Assembly (NCBI GenBank): GCA_001464715.1
Contig: LNDT01000001.1
Coordinates: 1 to 64,000, forward strand
Length of the DNA stretch: 64,000 nucleotides
DNA from: Bdellovibrionales bacterium Ga0074137
GTDB lineage: Bacteria; Bdellovibrionota; Bdellovibrionia; Bdellovibrionales; JAMPXM01
Direction: 5' to 3'
Part shown: one piece after another, positions 7,454 to 16,255 of the stretch
Layout: every line of letters starts with the position of its first letter
Position numbering within the stretch: position 1 is the stretch's first letter
The notes under the pieces: generated by a model
Seen by the model: only the letters and a program-made list of their open reading frames with translations
What the model was told of the DNA's origin: nothing
Databases searched by the model: none
Made by a program: the position numbers and the translations under genes

Positions 7454-8908
7454 ATGAATCTTCTCCAGCTCAATCAAGGTACGAAACAGTACGGGATGAA
7501 AATCCTGTTCGACAATGCTCGATTTGCGATCAATGAAAACGAACACGTCGGTGTGATCGGGCCCAACGGCGCGGGCAAAACGACACTTTTTAAAATTCTC
7601 GTCGGCCAAGAGTTTCTGGATTCCGGTGAGCTGGTCACGTCACAGAAACTAAAAATCGGCTACCTCGAGCAAGAGTCAAAAGAACCACTCGACAAATCCG
7701 CTGAAGAATTTCTGGCCGAGACAAGCATCACGCCAGTCTGGGAACTTAAGCAGTTGGGACTTGATTTGGGCCTTACTGAGCAGCACTTCCAAGTTCCGTT
7801 TCACGAGCTGAGCGGCGGCTACCGCATGCGGATGAAACTTCTTTCCCTGATTGGTAAAGAACCAAATCTAATGCTTCTTGATGAGCCGACGAATTTTTTG
7901 GACCTAGAAAGCATCATGGCGCTTGAGAAGTTTCTGCAGTCTTACAAGGGCGCTTTTCTATTAATTTCCCACGATCGTGAATTTTTAAAGCGAACAACGG
8001 ATCACACGTTGGAAGTCGAGAGCGGCGAAATTACAAAATTTCCCGGCCACATCGACGATTACTTCGAACAAAAAGCCCAAATGCGAACTATTTTGGAAGC
8101 CCAAGCGGCCAACCAAGAGGCGAAACGAAAGACAATCCAAGATTTCGTCGACCGTTTCGGCGCAAAGGCCACCAAAGCACGACAAGCGCAAAGTCGGATG
8201 AAGCAGCTTGAAAAGATGGAGAAGATAGAGATTAAAGATCTTCCCGTGCGCGCCCGCATCAAGATTCCGCCTCCGATTCACACGGGGAAAGAATCTCTTT
8301 CTTTGATCGATGCAGATCTTGGCTATGAGACAAAAAAAGTAATTTCAAATTTCACTTTGCGCTTGGAAACTGGCGCACATTTGGGCGTCGTCGGTTTTAA
8401 CGGCGCTGGAAAGTCGACTCTCCTTAAATCATTAGCGGGACGAATTCCGCTTTTAAGTGGGGAACGGAAATTGGGATACCAGGTGTCCTTGTCCTATTAC
8501 GCTCAACACGTTGCCGAGGACCTTGATCCCAATGATACCGTTTTTCAAAGTCTCGAGCGCGTCGCTCACAAAGATATTTCTCAGCAAGACATTTTAGGAA
8601 TTGCAGGATCTTTGCTTTTTAGCGGCGACAGCGTGCAGAAAAAAGTCCGCGTTCTCTCGGGAGGCGAAAAGTCACGTGTGGCTCTGGGACAAATCCTTCT
8701 GCGCCGAAGCCCGCTGCTTTTGATGGACGAGCCGACGAACCATTTGGATTTCGACACGGTGAACGCCATGACCGAAGCCCTGCGAGCCTACCCAGGCACG
8801 GTGATTGTGGTGAGCCACGATCGAAGTTTTATTAGCCGAATTGCCACCAAGATTCTTGAGATCCGAGATGGACGTGCTGAAATTTATCCTGGCACGTATG
8901 AGGATTAA
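7454..8908 (+). CDS. ABC-F family ATPase, core (C-terminal domain separated by a stop)
   Basis: This is a soluble twin-cassette ABC-F protein of the kind that acts on ribosomes, such as EttA, YbiT, YheS and Uup. The first cassette has Walker A GPNGAGKTT at 36-44, signature LSGGY at 120-124 and Walker B LLDEPTN at 142-148; the second Walker A GFNGAGKST is at 315-323, followed by LSGGEKSRV and LLMDEPTNHLDF. The helical inter-domain linker covers about 205-275. The frame ends at a TAA (8906-8908) exactly where relatives continue with a conserved Tyr after GTYED. The frame then stays open for 142 more codons with a typical ABC-F C-terminal domain. I therefore suspect a nonsense change, a stop bypass, or a sequence error. 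Confidence 0.9.
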   Translation: MNLLQLNQGTKQYGMKILFDNARFAINENEHVGVIGPNGAGKTTLFKILVGQEFLDSGELVTSQKLKIGYLEQESKEPLDKSAEEFLAETSITPVWELKQLGLDLGLTEQHFQVPFHELSGGYRMRMKLLSLIGKEPNLMLLDEPTNFLDLESIMALEKFLQSYKGAFLLISHDREFLKRTTDHTLEVESGEITKFPGHIDDYFEQKAQMRTILEAQAANQEAKRKTIQDFVDRFGAKATKARQAQSRMKQLEKMEKIEIKDLPVRARIKIPPPIHTGKESLSLIDADLGYETKKVISNFTLRLETGAHLGVVGFNGAGKSTLLKSLAGRIPLLSGERKLGYQVSLSYYAQHVAEDLDPNDTVFQSLERVAHKDISQQDILGIAGSLLFSGDSVQKKVRVLSGGEKSRVALGQILLRRSPLLLMDEPTNHLDFDTVNAMTEALRAYPGTVIVVSHDRSFISRIATKILEIRDGRAEIYPGTYED

Positions 8909-8959
8909 AAGGGATCTCTCAAAACACGCTTCGCAAAGTCCGAAAAATCAGATCAGAAA

Positions 8960-9334
8960 TTGACCCAGCCGCAAGCCCAGAAGCAAGGCAGCCCACCACC
9001 CGCTACGCCACCTGAGGCCGCAGTGCTTTCGAAAAAATCACCCGCTGCTGATATTGCGAAGCCCTTGCGCCTCTCACGAGATCAGACCAAGCACTTCGAG
9101 GCTCAGGCAAAAGAGGCAAAACGAAAAATCGCAAAGACTGAGGCCCTCTTAGAAGCGCATAGCGGAAAAGTGGCTCGCCTGAATGAAGAACTCGCCAAAG
9201 CTCAAGGCACGCGCTCGACAGATCTTTCGAAGGAACTCGCCTGGTCGTTCATAGAAACGGAACGATTGGAAACCGAACTTCTCGAAGCCATGGAAACTTT
9301 GGCTCGCTCGGAAGATGCTCTTAAGACGCACTAA
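8960..9334 (+). CDS. Detached C-terminal coiled-coil domain of the ABC-F protein
   Basis: This frame is in register with the ABC-F gene and no stop lies between 8909 and 9331, so the two are separated only by the TAA at 8906-8908. The encoded segment is a Pro/Ala/Lys/Gln linker followed by a basic coiled coil, from RLSRDQTKHFEAQAKEA to ETELLEAMETL, which matches the C-terminal arms of YheS- and Uup-type ABC-F proteins. The start used here is a TTG at 8960 without a convincing ribosome site; the coding stretch really begins at 8909. It may be made by reinitiation or readthrough, or it may be the dead tail of a broken gene. It converges with the lipoprotein gene 11 bp downstream. Confidence 0.6.
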   Translation: MTQPQAQKQGSPPPATPPEAAVLSKKSPAADIAKPLRLSRDQTKHFEAQAKEAKRKIAKTEALLEAHSGKVARLNEELAKAQGTRSTDLSKELAWSFIETERLETELLEAMETLARSEDALKTH

Positions 9335-9345
9335 TAATTTCAGGA

Positions 9346-10839
9346 CTAATTTTTTGAATGCCGATACCCGGCGGGCTCGAATCGGTACCCCAGCGTAAGG
9401 CCGGAAACGACACCCGACGCCGCTGTCGGCTGGTATCCTTGACCAAGTCTGGCTGAAAAAGCGTCGCGCCAGACTTCCGCATTTTCGCCTTGGGTTCTTG
9501 AAAAGAGCCTAATAATCCAGTTGGAATCAAAGACATAGGTGTAACCAAGTTCGACTTGGGCCGTGATCGTGGTCCGCGTTGCAGACACAGTCTGCGAGTT
9601 TTGCCGCCACGAAACCTCACTCCAATTAAAAACTGGAATCAAATCAAAGTAGAAAAAGTGACGTCGAACTAAAAAACCAATCTCCAAACCATAACCGCCC
9701 CATAAACTCCAACGGCGAAACTCGGGCTCGCGTTCAATAAATTGTCCGTTGGTGGGCGGCGGAAGATTTTTTGCTTTCACATCTTTTCGAGAAACACGAA
9801 AACTTGGAACAGCACTAAACTTCCAGCGAGAACCGAACGATCGTCTCCAATCGGGCGTACTGGAAATATTAATTGCACCCAAGTACTCGAGCCCCTGGGC
9901 CCACCACTCACGCCCTTGCGAAGGTTCAAGTTGATAAACCTTTCCGCCAAGTTCCACGTTCACCGTCTCTGTGACGAAGTCGACACCGATGGTGTTGGGA
10001 AGTATGCGAGACCACCACGGTTCGAGTCCCAGATCTTGTCCAAAGAGTCGCGAGCCCGTTTCATCGTGGCCCAATTCAAAAACAGGCCCCTGGGTGACCT
10101 TCGTCGACTGAGTCGACCGAGCGCGCGAGCTTAGTACCCATCCCGACGCCGTCCGTTCGATCTGAGATTCGTAGACAAGATCCGCTTTAAGTCCGCTGTA
10201 CAACCGGTATCTTGAACTCGTTTCTCCCGCATCGAATTCGTAATCTCCGTCTATAAAAAGTGGCAGCGTCTGCCGGAAGGGAAGAATTCGCGCCAAAGAC
10301 TTTTCTGCAACAAATTTATCTCTAAGAACATTCTCAAGCGCCTCACCTCCAGCATCAGAAAGCGACAGTGAATCTGCTTTTGGCGGAGCCACCGCAATCA
10401 AAGTGACACTCTTTTTTGATTTTTCGCGCCGAAGATCGGCCAAACTCAATGTCACCGGAATCGGTGGCGAAGGATCGATCTCCCATGCTGCCCCAGTCAG
10501 AAGATCAATGCCCCACCCTATGGGCGCGTAGAAGAAAAAAATCAAATTCCAGCCAAAGCTCTTTGACCACCGGTAACTTGTCGCCAAACTATACTGCAGT
10601 TTTTGAGTGCCCGATTCTATCTCCACCTGCGGTCGCCGCGATCTTCTGACATCGACAAACTGAGGCGTCGATCCTACGTTTTGTCCTTCGACAAAAATGG
10701 AGGCGCCCGGCGGTTCTGTCTGGATCAAAATAGTTTGGTACGACCCCTGCCCAGACATGGACGCACAGCCAGAGGCGAGGAGATTAAGAGCAAGTAGACC
10801 AAGCCAGCGACTTAGGCCTCCGTGACGGTTTGGACGCAT
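9346..10839 (-). CDS. PEGA-domain lipoprotein, probably outer membrane
   Basis: The protein has 497 residues counted from the ATG at 10839. It has a basic N-terminus, a hydrophobic stretch and the lipobox LLASGC, so it is predicted to be exported and lipid-anchored. Just after the lipobox, QTEPPGASIFVEGQNVGSTP is typical of a PEGA domain, a small beta fold found in cell-surface proteins. A middle region with low similarity to anything I know is followed by an aromatic-rich, beta-strand-like C-terminal part (WSLWGGYGLEIGF, FYFDLIPVFNW, GLTLGYRFEPAGY) that ends like an outer-membrane barrel. A frame extending back to 10941 lacks a signal-peptide-like start. Function unknown; it may assemble or sense the envelope. 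Confidence 0.7.
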   Translation of the reverse strand: MRPNRHGGLSRWLGLLALNLLASGCASMSGQGSYQTILIQTEPPGASIFVEGQNVGSTPQFVDVRRSRRPQVEIESGTQKLQYSLATSYRWSKSFGWNLIFFFYAPIGWGIDLLTGAAWEIDPSPPIPVTLSLADLRREKSKKSVTLIAVAPPKADSLSLSDAGGEALENVLRDKFVAEKSLARILPFRQTLPLFIDGDYEFDAGETSSRYRLYSGLKADLVYESQIERTASGWVLSSRARSTQSTKVTQGPVFELGHDETGSRLFGQDLGLEPWWSRILPNTIGVDFVTETVNVELGGKVYQLEPSQGREWWAQGLEYLGAINISSTPDWRRSFGSRWKFSAVPSFRVSRKDVKAKNLPPPTNGQFIEREPEFRRWSLWGGYGLEIGFLVRRHFFYFDLIPVFNWSEVSWRQNSQTVSATRTTITAQVELGYTYVFDSNWIIRLFSRTQGENAEVWRDAFSARLGQGYQPTAASGVVSGLTLGYRFEPAGYRHSKN

Positions 10840-10992
10840 AAGCTTTAAAGTACCCTTTTTGGCCACGAAATTTGAAACTATTTCGGAGCTGAAGGACTCA
10901 AATTTGAAGAGAACGACGAAACCCTCGTTTCCAGCGCGCATTGGTTTTGCTTACACATTCGTAACCGTTCTTAGCGCCAGGTAGGCCTTTAA

Positions 10993-11466
10993 ATGCTTTC
11001 GAAAACCGAAGTGACCCATCGAATGGGGTCCCACATTTTAAAATCGGTTCTTCTTGGCGCCTGGTTGGCGCTCTTGGCACTTCCGTTGGTGGGCTGTGAG
11101 CGCGATGCCGAGACGGCCGACCGAACTCAAATTCAAGTGGCCAAGGGAAATAAAAACCTTGCTGAGATGAAAGGCCTCGGCGATCAGTTGGCTCAAGTCG
11201 GACTTTATGTCGATCTTCGCTTCAAATCCAAAGACGACGAAGTTGAGTACAAAAGTAGGCTTCTTAAATCCACAAGCGCCGAGCGAGCTCTTGAAATAAA
11301 AGCGGCCCTCGAAACCTTTATCGACTTAGGACAGCAAACGCTTGGTATCGCGGATGAAGGCTTGGTGCTTTTTAGCGATCGGCAAAAAATTGAAGACCAG
11401 ATCGCAGCTGCTAAAAGTTGGCTGGAAATTACCAATCAATTCCTCTTGAGCCACTCTAAAAACTAA
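10993..11466 (+). CDS. Small lipoprotein of unknown function
   Basis: This 157-residue protein has an N-terminal membrane-targeting helix (SVLLGAWLALLAL) and the lipobox LPLVGC, with the lipidated Cys at about 35, so it should be exported and acylated. The mature part is Lys- and Glu-rich and mostly helical, without a domain I recognise. An AGGTAGG ribosome site supports the ATG at 10993; an ATG at 11023 is the alternative and would shorten the signal peptide. It is divergent from the PEGA lipoprotein (153 bp between starts) and is followed after 16 bp by the SpecificRecomb gene, with which it is probably cotranscribed. Confidence 0.65.
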   Translation: MLSKTEVTHRMGSHILKSVLLGAWLALLALPLVGCERDAETADRTQIQVAKGNKNLAEMKGLGDQLAQVGLYVDLRFKSKDDEVEYKSRLLKSTSAERALEIKAALETFIDLGQQTLGIADEGLVLFSDRQKIEDQIAAAKSWLEITNQFLLSHSKN

Positions 11467-11482
11467 GCAACACTCGTCCTCT

Positions 11483-13546
11483 ATGTTGAACCTGTTTTCC
11501 CGAGGACGCGCTCGGAAAGAGCTAGATATTCTCTTGGCCGCGATTCCCTCGGCCGATGCACCGCTTTTTAAGCGCATGAACTGGTTCGCCGAAGTCCTCA
11601 CCTGGGTATTTTATGAATCCCCTTTTTCGTTGAGCGCCCTCGACTTTTCAACAGGTCAGCCTCAGGCACTCCGTGTAAAATGGCTACTCAACGTTCTTGA
11701 GAGAAATCCAGAGTGGAAAAAAAACTTGCAGAAGTTTCTGCCTTCCATCGCGCAGGAGACGAGTATTTTTGAACTCCTTGTGATGGCTGGACTTCATCAA
11801 CAGTCTGGACTTTTTAGCGAATTCGTCGAACGCTTTCAGCGACAAATTTTGCCTCGTCCACCAGATGACCAAAATCTCGAACTTTTATTTTCATCCGCTT
11901 TCAACAGCGAAGCCGATGCTGCTTCGATTCTGAAGCTTGAGCAAAATACGCTTGTGGGAGTGATCCATCTTTTTGGCGCCAGCGCGAGCGAAACCTTCTC
12001 GGGCTGGAAACAGGACACGCTTGATGCTCTCTCGCACCTCGCACTTCAAATTGCGAGCCTTGGATCGCATCCCGCGCTTCGTCGCCGTCGCCGCGACCTC
12101 AGCCGGAAGCCAAATTCCTTTTCACGCCTTCAACTTTTGACGATTGAATGGCTCAGTGGAAATCGCGAAGATCGTAGTCTTCAAGATAAAATTATTGCGG
12201 CCGCGTCCGAGAGCCTTTCAGCCATTGATGACGTCTACAGTCACATGAACGAAAGTGGCGTCAGTATTGACGTCGTCTACCATCTGGAGCGTACGAAAGC
12301 GCTTTTGATCCGCTTTCAGAATTTGATGAAACTCTTTGAAGGCGAGCACTTCTCTGCACAGTCGATTCAGGTCCTATTTGCATCGCTGGTTTATGAAAGT
12401 GTCCACTCACGAAGCTTGCGCGCGTTGTTTGATGACAACACAGCTCTGATCGCAAAAAAAATCGCAGAAAATAGCGCTGAAACGGGCGAACACTACATAG
12501 CAAAAAACCGTCGCGACGAAGCCCTTCTGTTTAGAAGCGCCCTCGGGGGCGGCGCTATCACGGCCGTCACTAATATTTTCAAGTACCTCATTTCATCGCT
12601 GCCTGGTTCGCCGTTTGTTCTCAGCTTTCTCGGATCGGTCAATTACTCGGTGAGTTTCATTGCCATTCAGCTTCAGGGCTTTAGCCTCGCAACAAAACAG
12701 CCTGCGATGACCGCCGCAACCTTGGCCGATCAAATTCAAGTCTTCGATGATCCCGTAAAACAAGCCACCAGCGAGGCAAAAGACTCGATGCTCGCACCAG
12801 TTGTGGAAGAAATGTTGTCGGTGCTTCGTTCGCAGTCGATTGCCGTTATCGGAAATCTTATGGCTGTGATCCCTGGAACGTTTTTGTTATGCGGGATATT
12901 CACGTTGATCACAGGGGATCCGTTTCTAACCGCAACCAAAGCCACTTACACGCTGGCTAGCTTTTCGCTTCTCGGCCCGACACCGTTTTATGCCGCTTGG
13001 ACGGGAGTTTTACTTTTCACCTCAAGCTTAATTGCGGGCTGGTTTTACCATTGGGTTTTGTTTCGACGATTGCCCCAGGCACTTTCGCGAAGTCCGCGAC
13101 TTATACAATTTCTAGGGATGGAGCGCGCCCGAAAATTTTCGATGTTTTTTAAAAAAAATTCGGCCGGATTTGCAGCCAACATATCCTTGGGTTTTTTGCT
13201 GGGACTATCTCCGGCAGTTTTCATGTTTCTGGGACTTCCCTTAGATGTGCGGCACGTCACACTCTCGACAGCGGGTCTTGTTTCGGCCGTTATGGCCTTG
13301 GGATTTACCTCGATGTCCTACTGGCCATTTTGGTTGGCGGTTGCAGGAATCTTAAGTATGGCTGTTCTCAATTTGGCCGTTTCCTTCAGCTTAGCTCTGG
13401 CTGTCGCGTTGAGATCGAAGAAAGTCCCCCTCAAAACAGTGGTTCAGCTTCTAAGAGTCTTCGGGATTCTCATATTGAAAAACCCTCGACTTTTATTTCG
13501 CTCGAAAGAGTCGAGCGATCAGAATCGAGACACCGCTTCGAAGTGA
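11483..13546 (+). CDS. SpecificRecomb family membrane protein
   Basis: This 687-residue protein matches the family annotated as site-specific recombinase after a neisserial gene, although its predicted structure is that of a membrane protein and I see no recombinase catalytic motif. The conserved core includes SAETGEHYIAKNRR and LGGGAITAVTNIFKYL around 330-360, and SVNYSVSFIAIQ followed by SLATKQPAMTAATLA near 385-415. The C-terminal third has several hydrophobic helices. The first 300 residues are soluble and helical. It follows the small lipoprotein by 16 bp. The recombinase name should be treated with caution; an envelope role is more consistent with the membrane segments and its neighbour. 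Confidence 0.75.
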   Translation: MLNLFSRGRARKELDILLAAIPSADAPLFKRMNWFAEVLTWVFYESPFSLSALDFSTGQPQALRVKWLLNVLERNPEWKKNLQKFLPSIAQETSIFELLVMAGLHQQSGLFSEFVERFQRQILPRPPDDQNLELLFSSAFNSEADAASILKLEQNTLVGVIHLFGASASETFSGWKQDTLDALSHLALQIASLGSHPALRRRRRDLSRKPNSFSRLQLLTIEWLSGNREDRSLQDKIIAAASESLSAIDDVYSHMNESGVSIDVVYHLERTKALLIRFQNLMKLFEGEHFSAQSIQVLFASLVYESVHSRSLRALFDDNTALIAKKIAENSAETGEHYIAKNRRDEALLFRSALGGGAITAVTNIFKYLISSLPGSPFVLSFLGSVNYSVSFIAIQLQGFSLATKQPAMTAATLADQIQVFDDPVKQATSEAKDSMLAPVVEEMLSVLRSQSIAVIGNLMAVIPGTFLLCGIFTLITGDPFLTATKATYTLASFSLLGPTPFYAAWTGVLLFTSSLIAGWFYHWVLFRRLPQALSRSPRLIQFLGMERARKFSMFFKKNSAGFAANISLGFLLGLSPAVFMFLGLPLDVRHVTLSTAGLVSAVMALGFTSMSYWPFWLAVAGILSMAVLNLAVSFSLALAVALRSKKVPLKTVVQLLRVFGILILKNPRLLFRSKESSDQNRDTASK

Positions 13547-13645
13547 AACGCCGCGCCCTTCACGACGCCCGACCTTCGGCCTGCTTCGCTAAGACTTCAT
13601 AATCACTCAACATCTATTAGATTGAGACATGATAGAATTTAACGC

Positions 13646-15682
13646 ATGGAGCATATTGGGATCTTGACCAGCGATCCTCACTTAATGGCTGAACTCAAAG
13701 CCTGGCTCAAAGATTTGCCCGGTGAATTTGAAGTCATCGAACTTGCTCCACATGCGACAGTTGACCCACCCACGCTGAAAGACGGCGAAGAGTCCGAAGA
13801 AGTCAATGCAACGCCGAAATTGAAACTCGTCATCTTCGATTCGAGACTACCGACACATCTCAAAAAATGGCGCGAGGATTTAAAACTCGAAAATATCCCG
13901 TGGCTTGCCATCGGCCGCGAAGAACATGCCAAAAATCCTCACGATGAATCCATCGATGGCTGTACCGATCTGATTTTGCTCCCTCTTGATCGGCTTGTCC
14001 TACTGCAAAAGGCTGAATTTCTTTTGGCCGGCGCTGCCAGTATAACTCCCTCCTTCTTGTTTCTATCAAAAACGGATCTCTCAATCGAACTCGCAAAACC
14101 TGTGCAGATCACGCATCTCTCAGAAATCGGCTGCACAATTTCGGCCCTTAAACCTGTTGCTCCGGGGGTTGAGGGATCACTCATTAGTCGCATTTTTAGC
14201 ACCGACGGCGCGGTCGCCGAGTCGGTCGAAGTCCGCGTGGTTTCAAGCAGTCCCTTCTTCGATTCTTCAATTGCATCCGCCAGCCATGCGGATCCTAAAC
14301 TCGCCTTCGAAGTAAATCTTCGATTTTTTGGACTGAAACAAAAGCAGCTTCTTGCGATTCGAAAATTACTTCTTCGAAGCTACCCTCACGGGTTTCCGGA
14401 AATTCAGCGCTCTGACAAAGCGCCTTCCAATACACTCCACGTCGCTATGATTTCACCCGACACGGTTATGTCCTCAAGACTGCAATCCTCGCTTGAACAA
14501 TTGACTGTGGTCAGCGCAACTTCCTTTGGTGGCCTCAGCAGCTTTCGAAGTTTCTTAATGAAGAAGGATTTGAAAAAGCGAAGATCAAACAGTTTAGGCA
14601 CGTCCAAAGCGCCCGATTCAGCCATCCAGTGGTCCGATACTTTCATCGGACCACAACCTGAAAGCTTTCATCCATTAATGCCTTCGCAAACAGTGACAAA
14701 TCATTTACGCCTCTCGGATGGTGTCGCGCCCCACACCATTGAAAAAATGGAGCCACCGCTGAAGCGGTCTGATCGCTGGCTTGATACACCCATTGATACC
14801 TGGCTAAAAGATGCATCGTACTTATTTAAAGGGCTCAGCGAAATTGATCGTGAAACGCTTCTTGAAGGCATCATTTGGACCTCGACTCAATCAACATCCG
14901 CGCAAGCCCACGCGACAAAAGAAACCAGTTTCACATTTGATTACAATATTGATGAATTCTTCGCCCTAAAACTCACTTTCAAGATTCAATTGCTTGAAGA
15001 AAAAACCCCAGCAAAGCCGGCGCTGATTTCGATCAAGGTCGAAACCACGACAGGTGGCCAGGATGACGAAACGTCAGGAGCGGACACGACACTCTTTGAT
15101 GCCATCATGGTCGACGCATCACTTCTTCAACTGGATACAAAGTCAAAGATGGCATTCCTTAAAAGCGCGATCGAGTCTCACAGCCTAAAAAATAGTTTTG
15201 GCCACGTTCCACCCGTCATCGTCTTCAATGCCAACGAGGCGGGATTCCAAAGCCAAGAACTTCGCGGGACCATGGCCCGACAACTTCTCTACAATTTCAA
15301 TGATCGTCGCTACCAAGCTGAAATATTCATTTCAATGTCGCGTCCTGAACTTTGGACGTCTCCACTTCTTGAAATTTCAGGACTCAAAACCGAGCTCCGG
15401 GCGTTTTTATCGAGACCTGCTTTAGCCAATGGTGTGAGCGAAGCCAGTCTCTACATCGTCGGTCGCTCGGCCATGCGCGTGGGAACTGAACTTTTGGTGA
15501 TGAGTCCGGTCTGGTCTCAAGCTCCTGAGGGGCTCTGGGCGAGACTTCGAGCCGTCACAGCCGAAGAGGGTTCTTTTCTTCACGAGTTCATATTCTTTGG
15601 CGCTAGCGACCTTGTTCAGCGGGAAATTCGAAAGTTCACTCGTGCTGAATATGTTCGAAAAAAGGCGCAAGGCCAGAGCTAA
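13646..15682 (+). CDS. Protein with two pseudo-receiver / PilZ-like modules
   Basis: I do not recognise this 678-residue protein as a named family. It appears to contain an internal duplication. The first part (about 1-130) resembles a response-regulator receiver: GILTSDP, VIFDSRLP with D65, IPWLAIG, but LILLPLD where the usual Lys-Pro would be. Residues 150-245 resemble a PilZ domain (THLSEIGCTISALKP ... FEVNLRFFGLKQKQLLAIR). The pattern repeats: VAMISPDTVMSSRL near 266, FDAIMVDASL near 490, PPVIVFNAN, then a second PilZ-like end (SLYIVGRSAMRVGTELLV, HEFIFFGASDLVQREIRKF). A roughly 170-residue linker interrupts the second receiver. No RxxxR c-di-GMP motif is clear. It may be a cytosolic signalling scaffold. 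Confidence 0.6.
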   Translation: MEHIGILTSDPHLMAELKAWLKDLPGEFEVIELAPHATVDPPTLKDGEESEEVNATPKLKLVIFDSRLPTHLKKWREDLKLENIPWLAIGREEHAKNPHDESIDGCTDLILLPLDRLVLLQKAEFLLAGAASITPSFLFLSKTDLSIELAKPVQITHLSEIGCTISALKPVAPGVEGSLISRIFSTDGAVAESVEVRVVSSSPFFDSSIASASHADPKLAFEVNLRFFGLKQKQLLAIRKLLLRSYPHGFPEIQRSDKAPSNTLHVAMISPDTVMSSRLQSSLEQLTVVSATSFGGLSSFRSFLMKKDLKKRRSNSLGTSKAPDSAIQWSDTFIGPQPESFHPLMPSQTVTNHLRLSDGVAPHTIEKMEPPLKRSDRWLDTPIDTWLKDASYLFKGLSEIDRETLLEGIIWTSTQSTSAQAHATKETSFTFDYNIDEFFALKLTFKIQLLEEKTPAKPALISIKVETTTGGQDDETSGADTTLFDAIMVDASLLQLDTKSKMAFLKSAIESHSLKNSFGHVPPVIVFNANEAGFQSQELRGTMARQLLYNFNDRRYQAEIFISMSRPELWTSPLLEISGLKTELRAFLSRPALANGVSEASLYIVGRSAMRVGTELLVMSPVWSQAPEGLWARLRAVTAEEGSFLHEFIFFGASDLVQREIRKFTRAEYVRKKAQGQS

Positions 15683-15758
15683 AACAACTTTCTGTAAAAC
15701 ACCTTCGGACCGGCGTGATCGTTTGATCAGAAATTTTTAACCTGATACGGTCCAGCTG

Positions 15759-16157
15759 GTGAGCTCAGACGACAAATCCCGCAAGCTCAATCGACCCCTA
15801 AGCTTCGCCCTTAAAACGGTGGGGCTGATTAGCCTTGCCTTGGGGTTTGCGGGCGCATTTTTACCGCTCCTGCCAACGACACCTTTTATTCTTCTTAGTG
15901 CTTGGTGTTTTGCCAAGTCATCACCGCGCTGGAATGCTTACATTCATAGCCACTCTGAATTCGGTCCGCTGCTTCGGAATTGGCGCGATCAAAGATCCGT
16001 TGCCGTTCGGCACAAAGTCGCCGCTGCCATCATGGTGTCTGTTTCTATCGCAACTCTTCTTTTGTCGGATCGATCTGCCGAACTAAAGTACGGACTCTCG
16101 TTGGGACTTTCCGTCATTCTTGTCCTTCTGGTTTTCACAAAAACCTCAAAACCCTAA
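15759..16157 (+). CDS. DUF454 / YbaN family inner-membrane protein
   Basis: This short membrane protein of 132 residues matches the YbaN family. The first hydrophobic helix is followed by LPLLPTTPFILLSAWCFAKS and then SPRWNAYIHSHSEFGPLLRNW, the defining family signature. Two further helices lie near the C-terminus. The function of the family is unknown. The start is a GTG at 15759; no better start lies nearby. It sits between the pseudo-receiver protein and the RND permease on the same strand, with gaps of 76 and about 98 bp, so it may be transcribed with either. Confidence 0.85.
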   Translation: MSSDDKSRKLNRPLSFALKTVGLISLALGFAGAFLPLLPTTPFILLSAWCFAKSSPRWNAYIHSHSEFGPLLRNWRDQRSVAVRHKVAAAIMVSVSIATLLLSDRSAELKYGLSLGLSVILVLLVFTKTSKP

Positions 16158-16255
16158 CTCTGATCTCGACGACGAAACCTTTTGTTACAAGTTTCAAAGG
16201 TGGCATGAACGTCTAAGCATTGACCGAAAGGGTTCAAACCAGGTCCCATGGGTCT

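Noticed and set aside
11483-13546. A true site-specific recombinase marking a mobile element.
   Set aside because: No Tyr or Ser recombinase catalytic residues are seen, the second half is membrane-spanning, and there are no attachment-site repeats around it.
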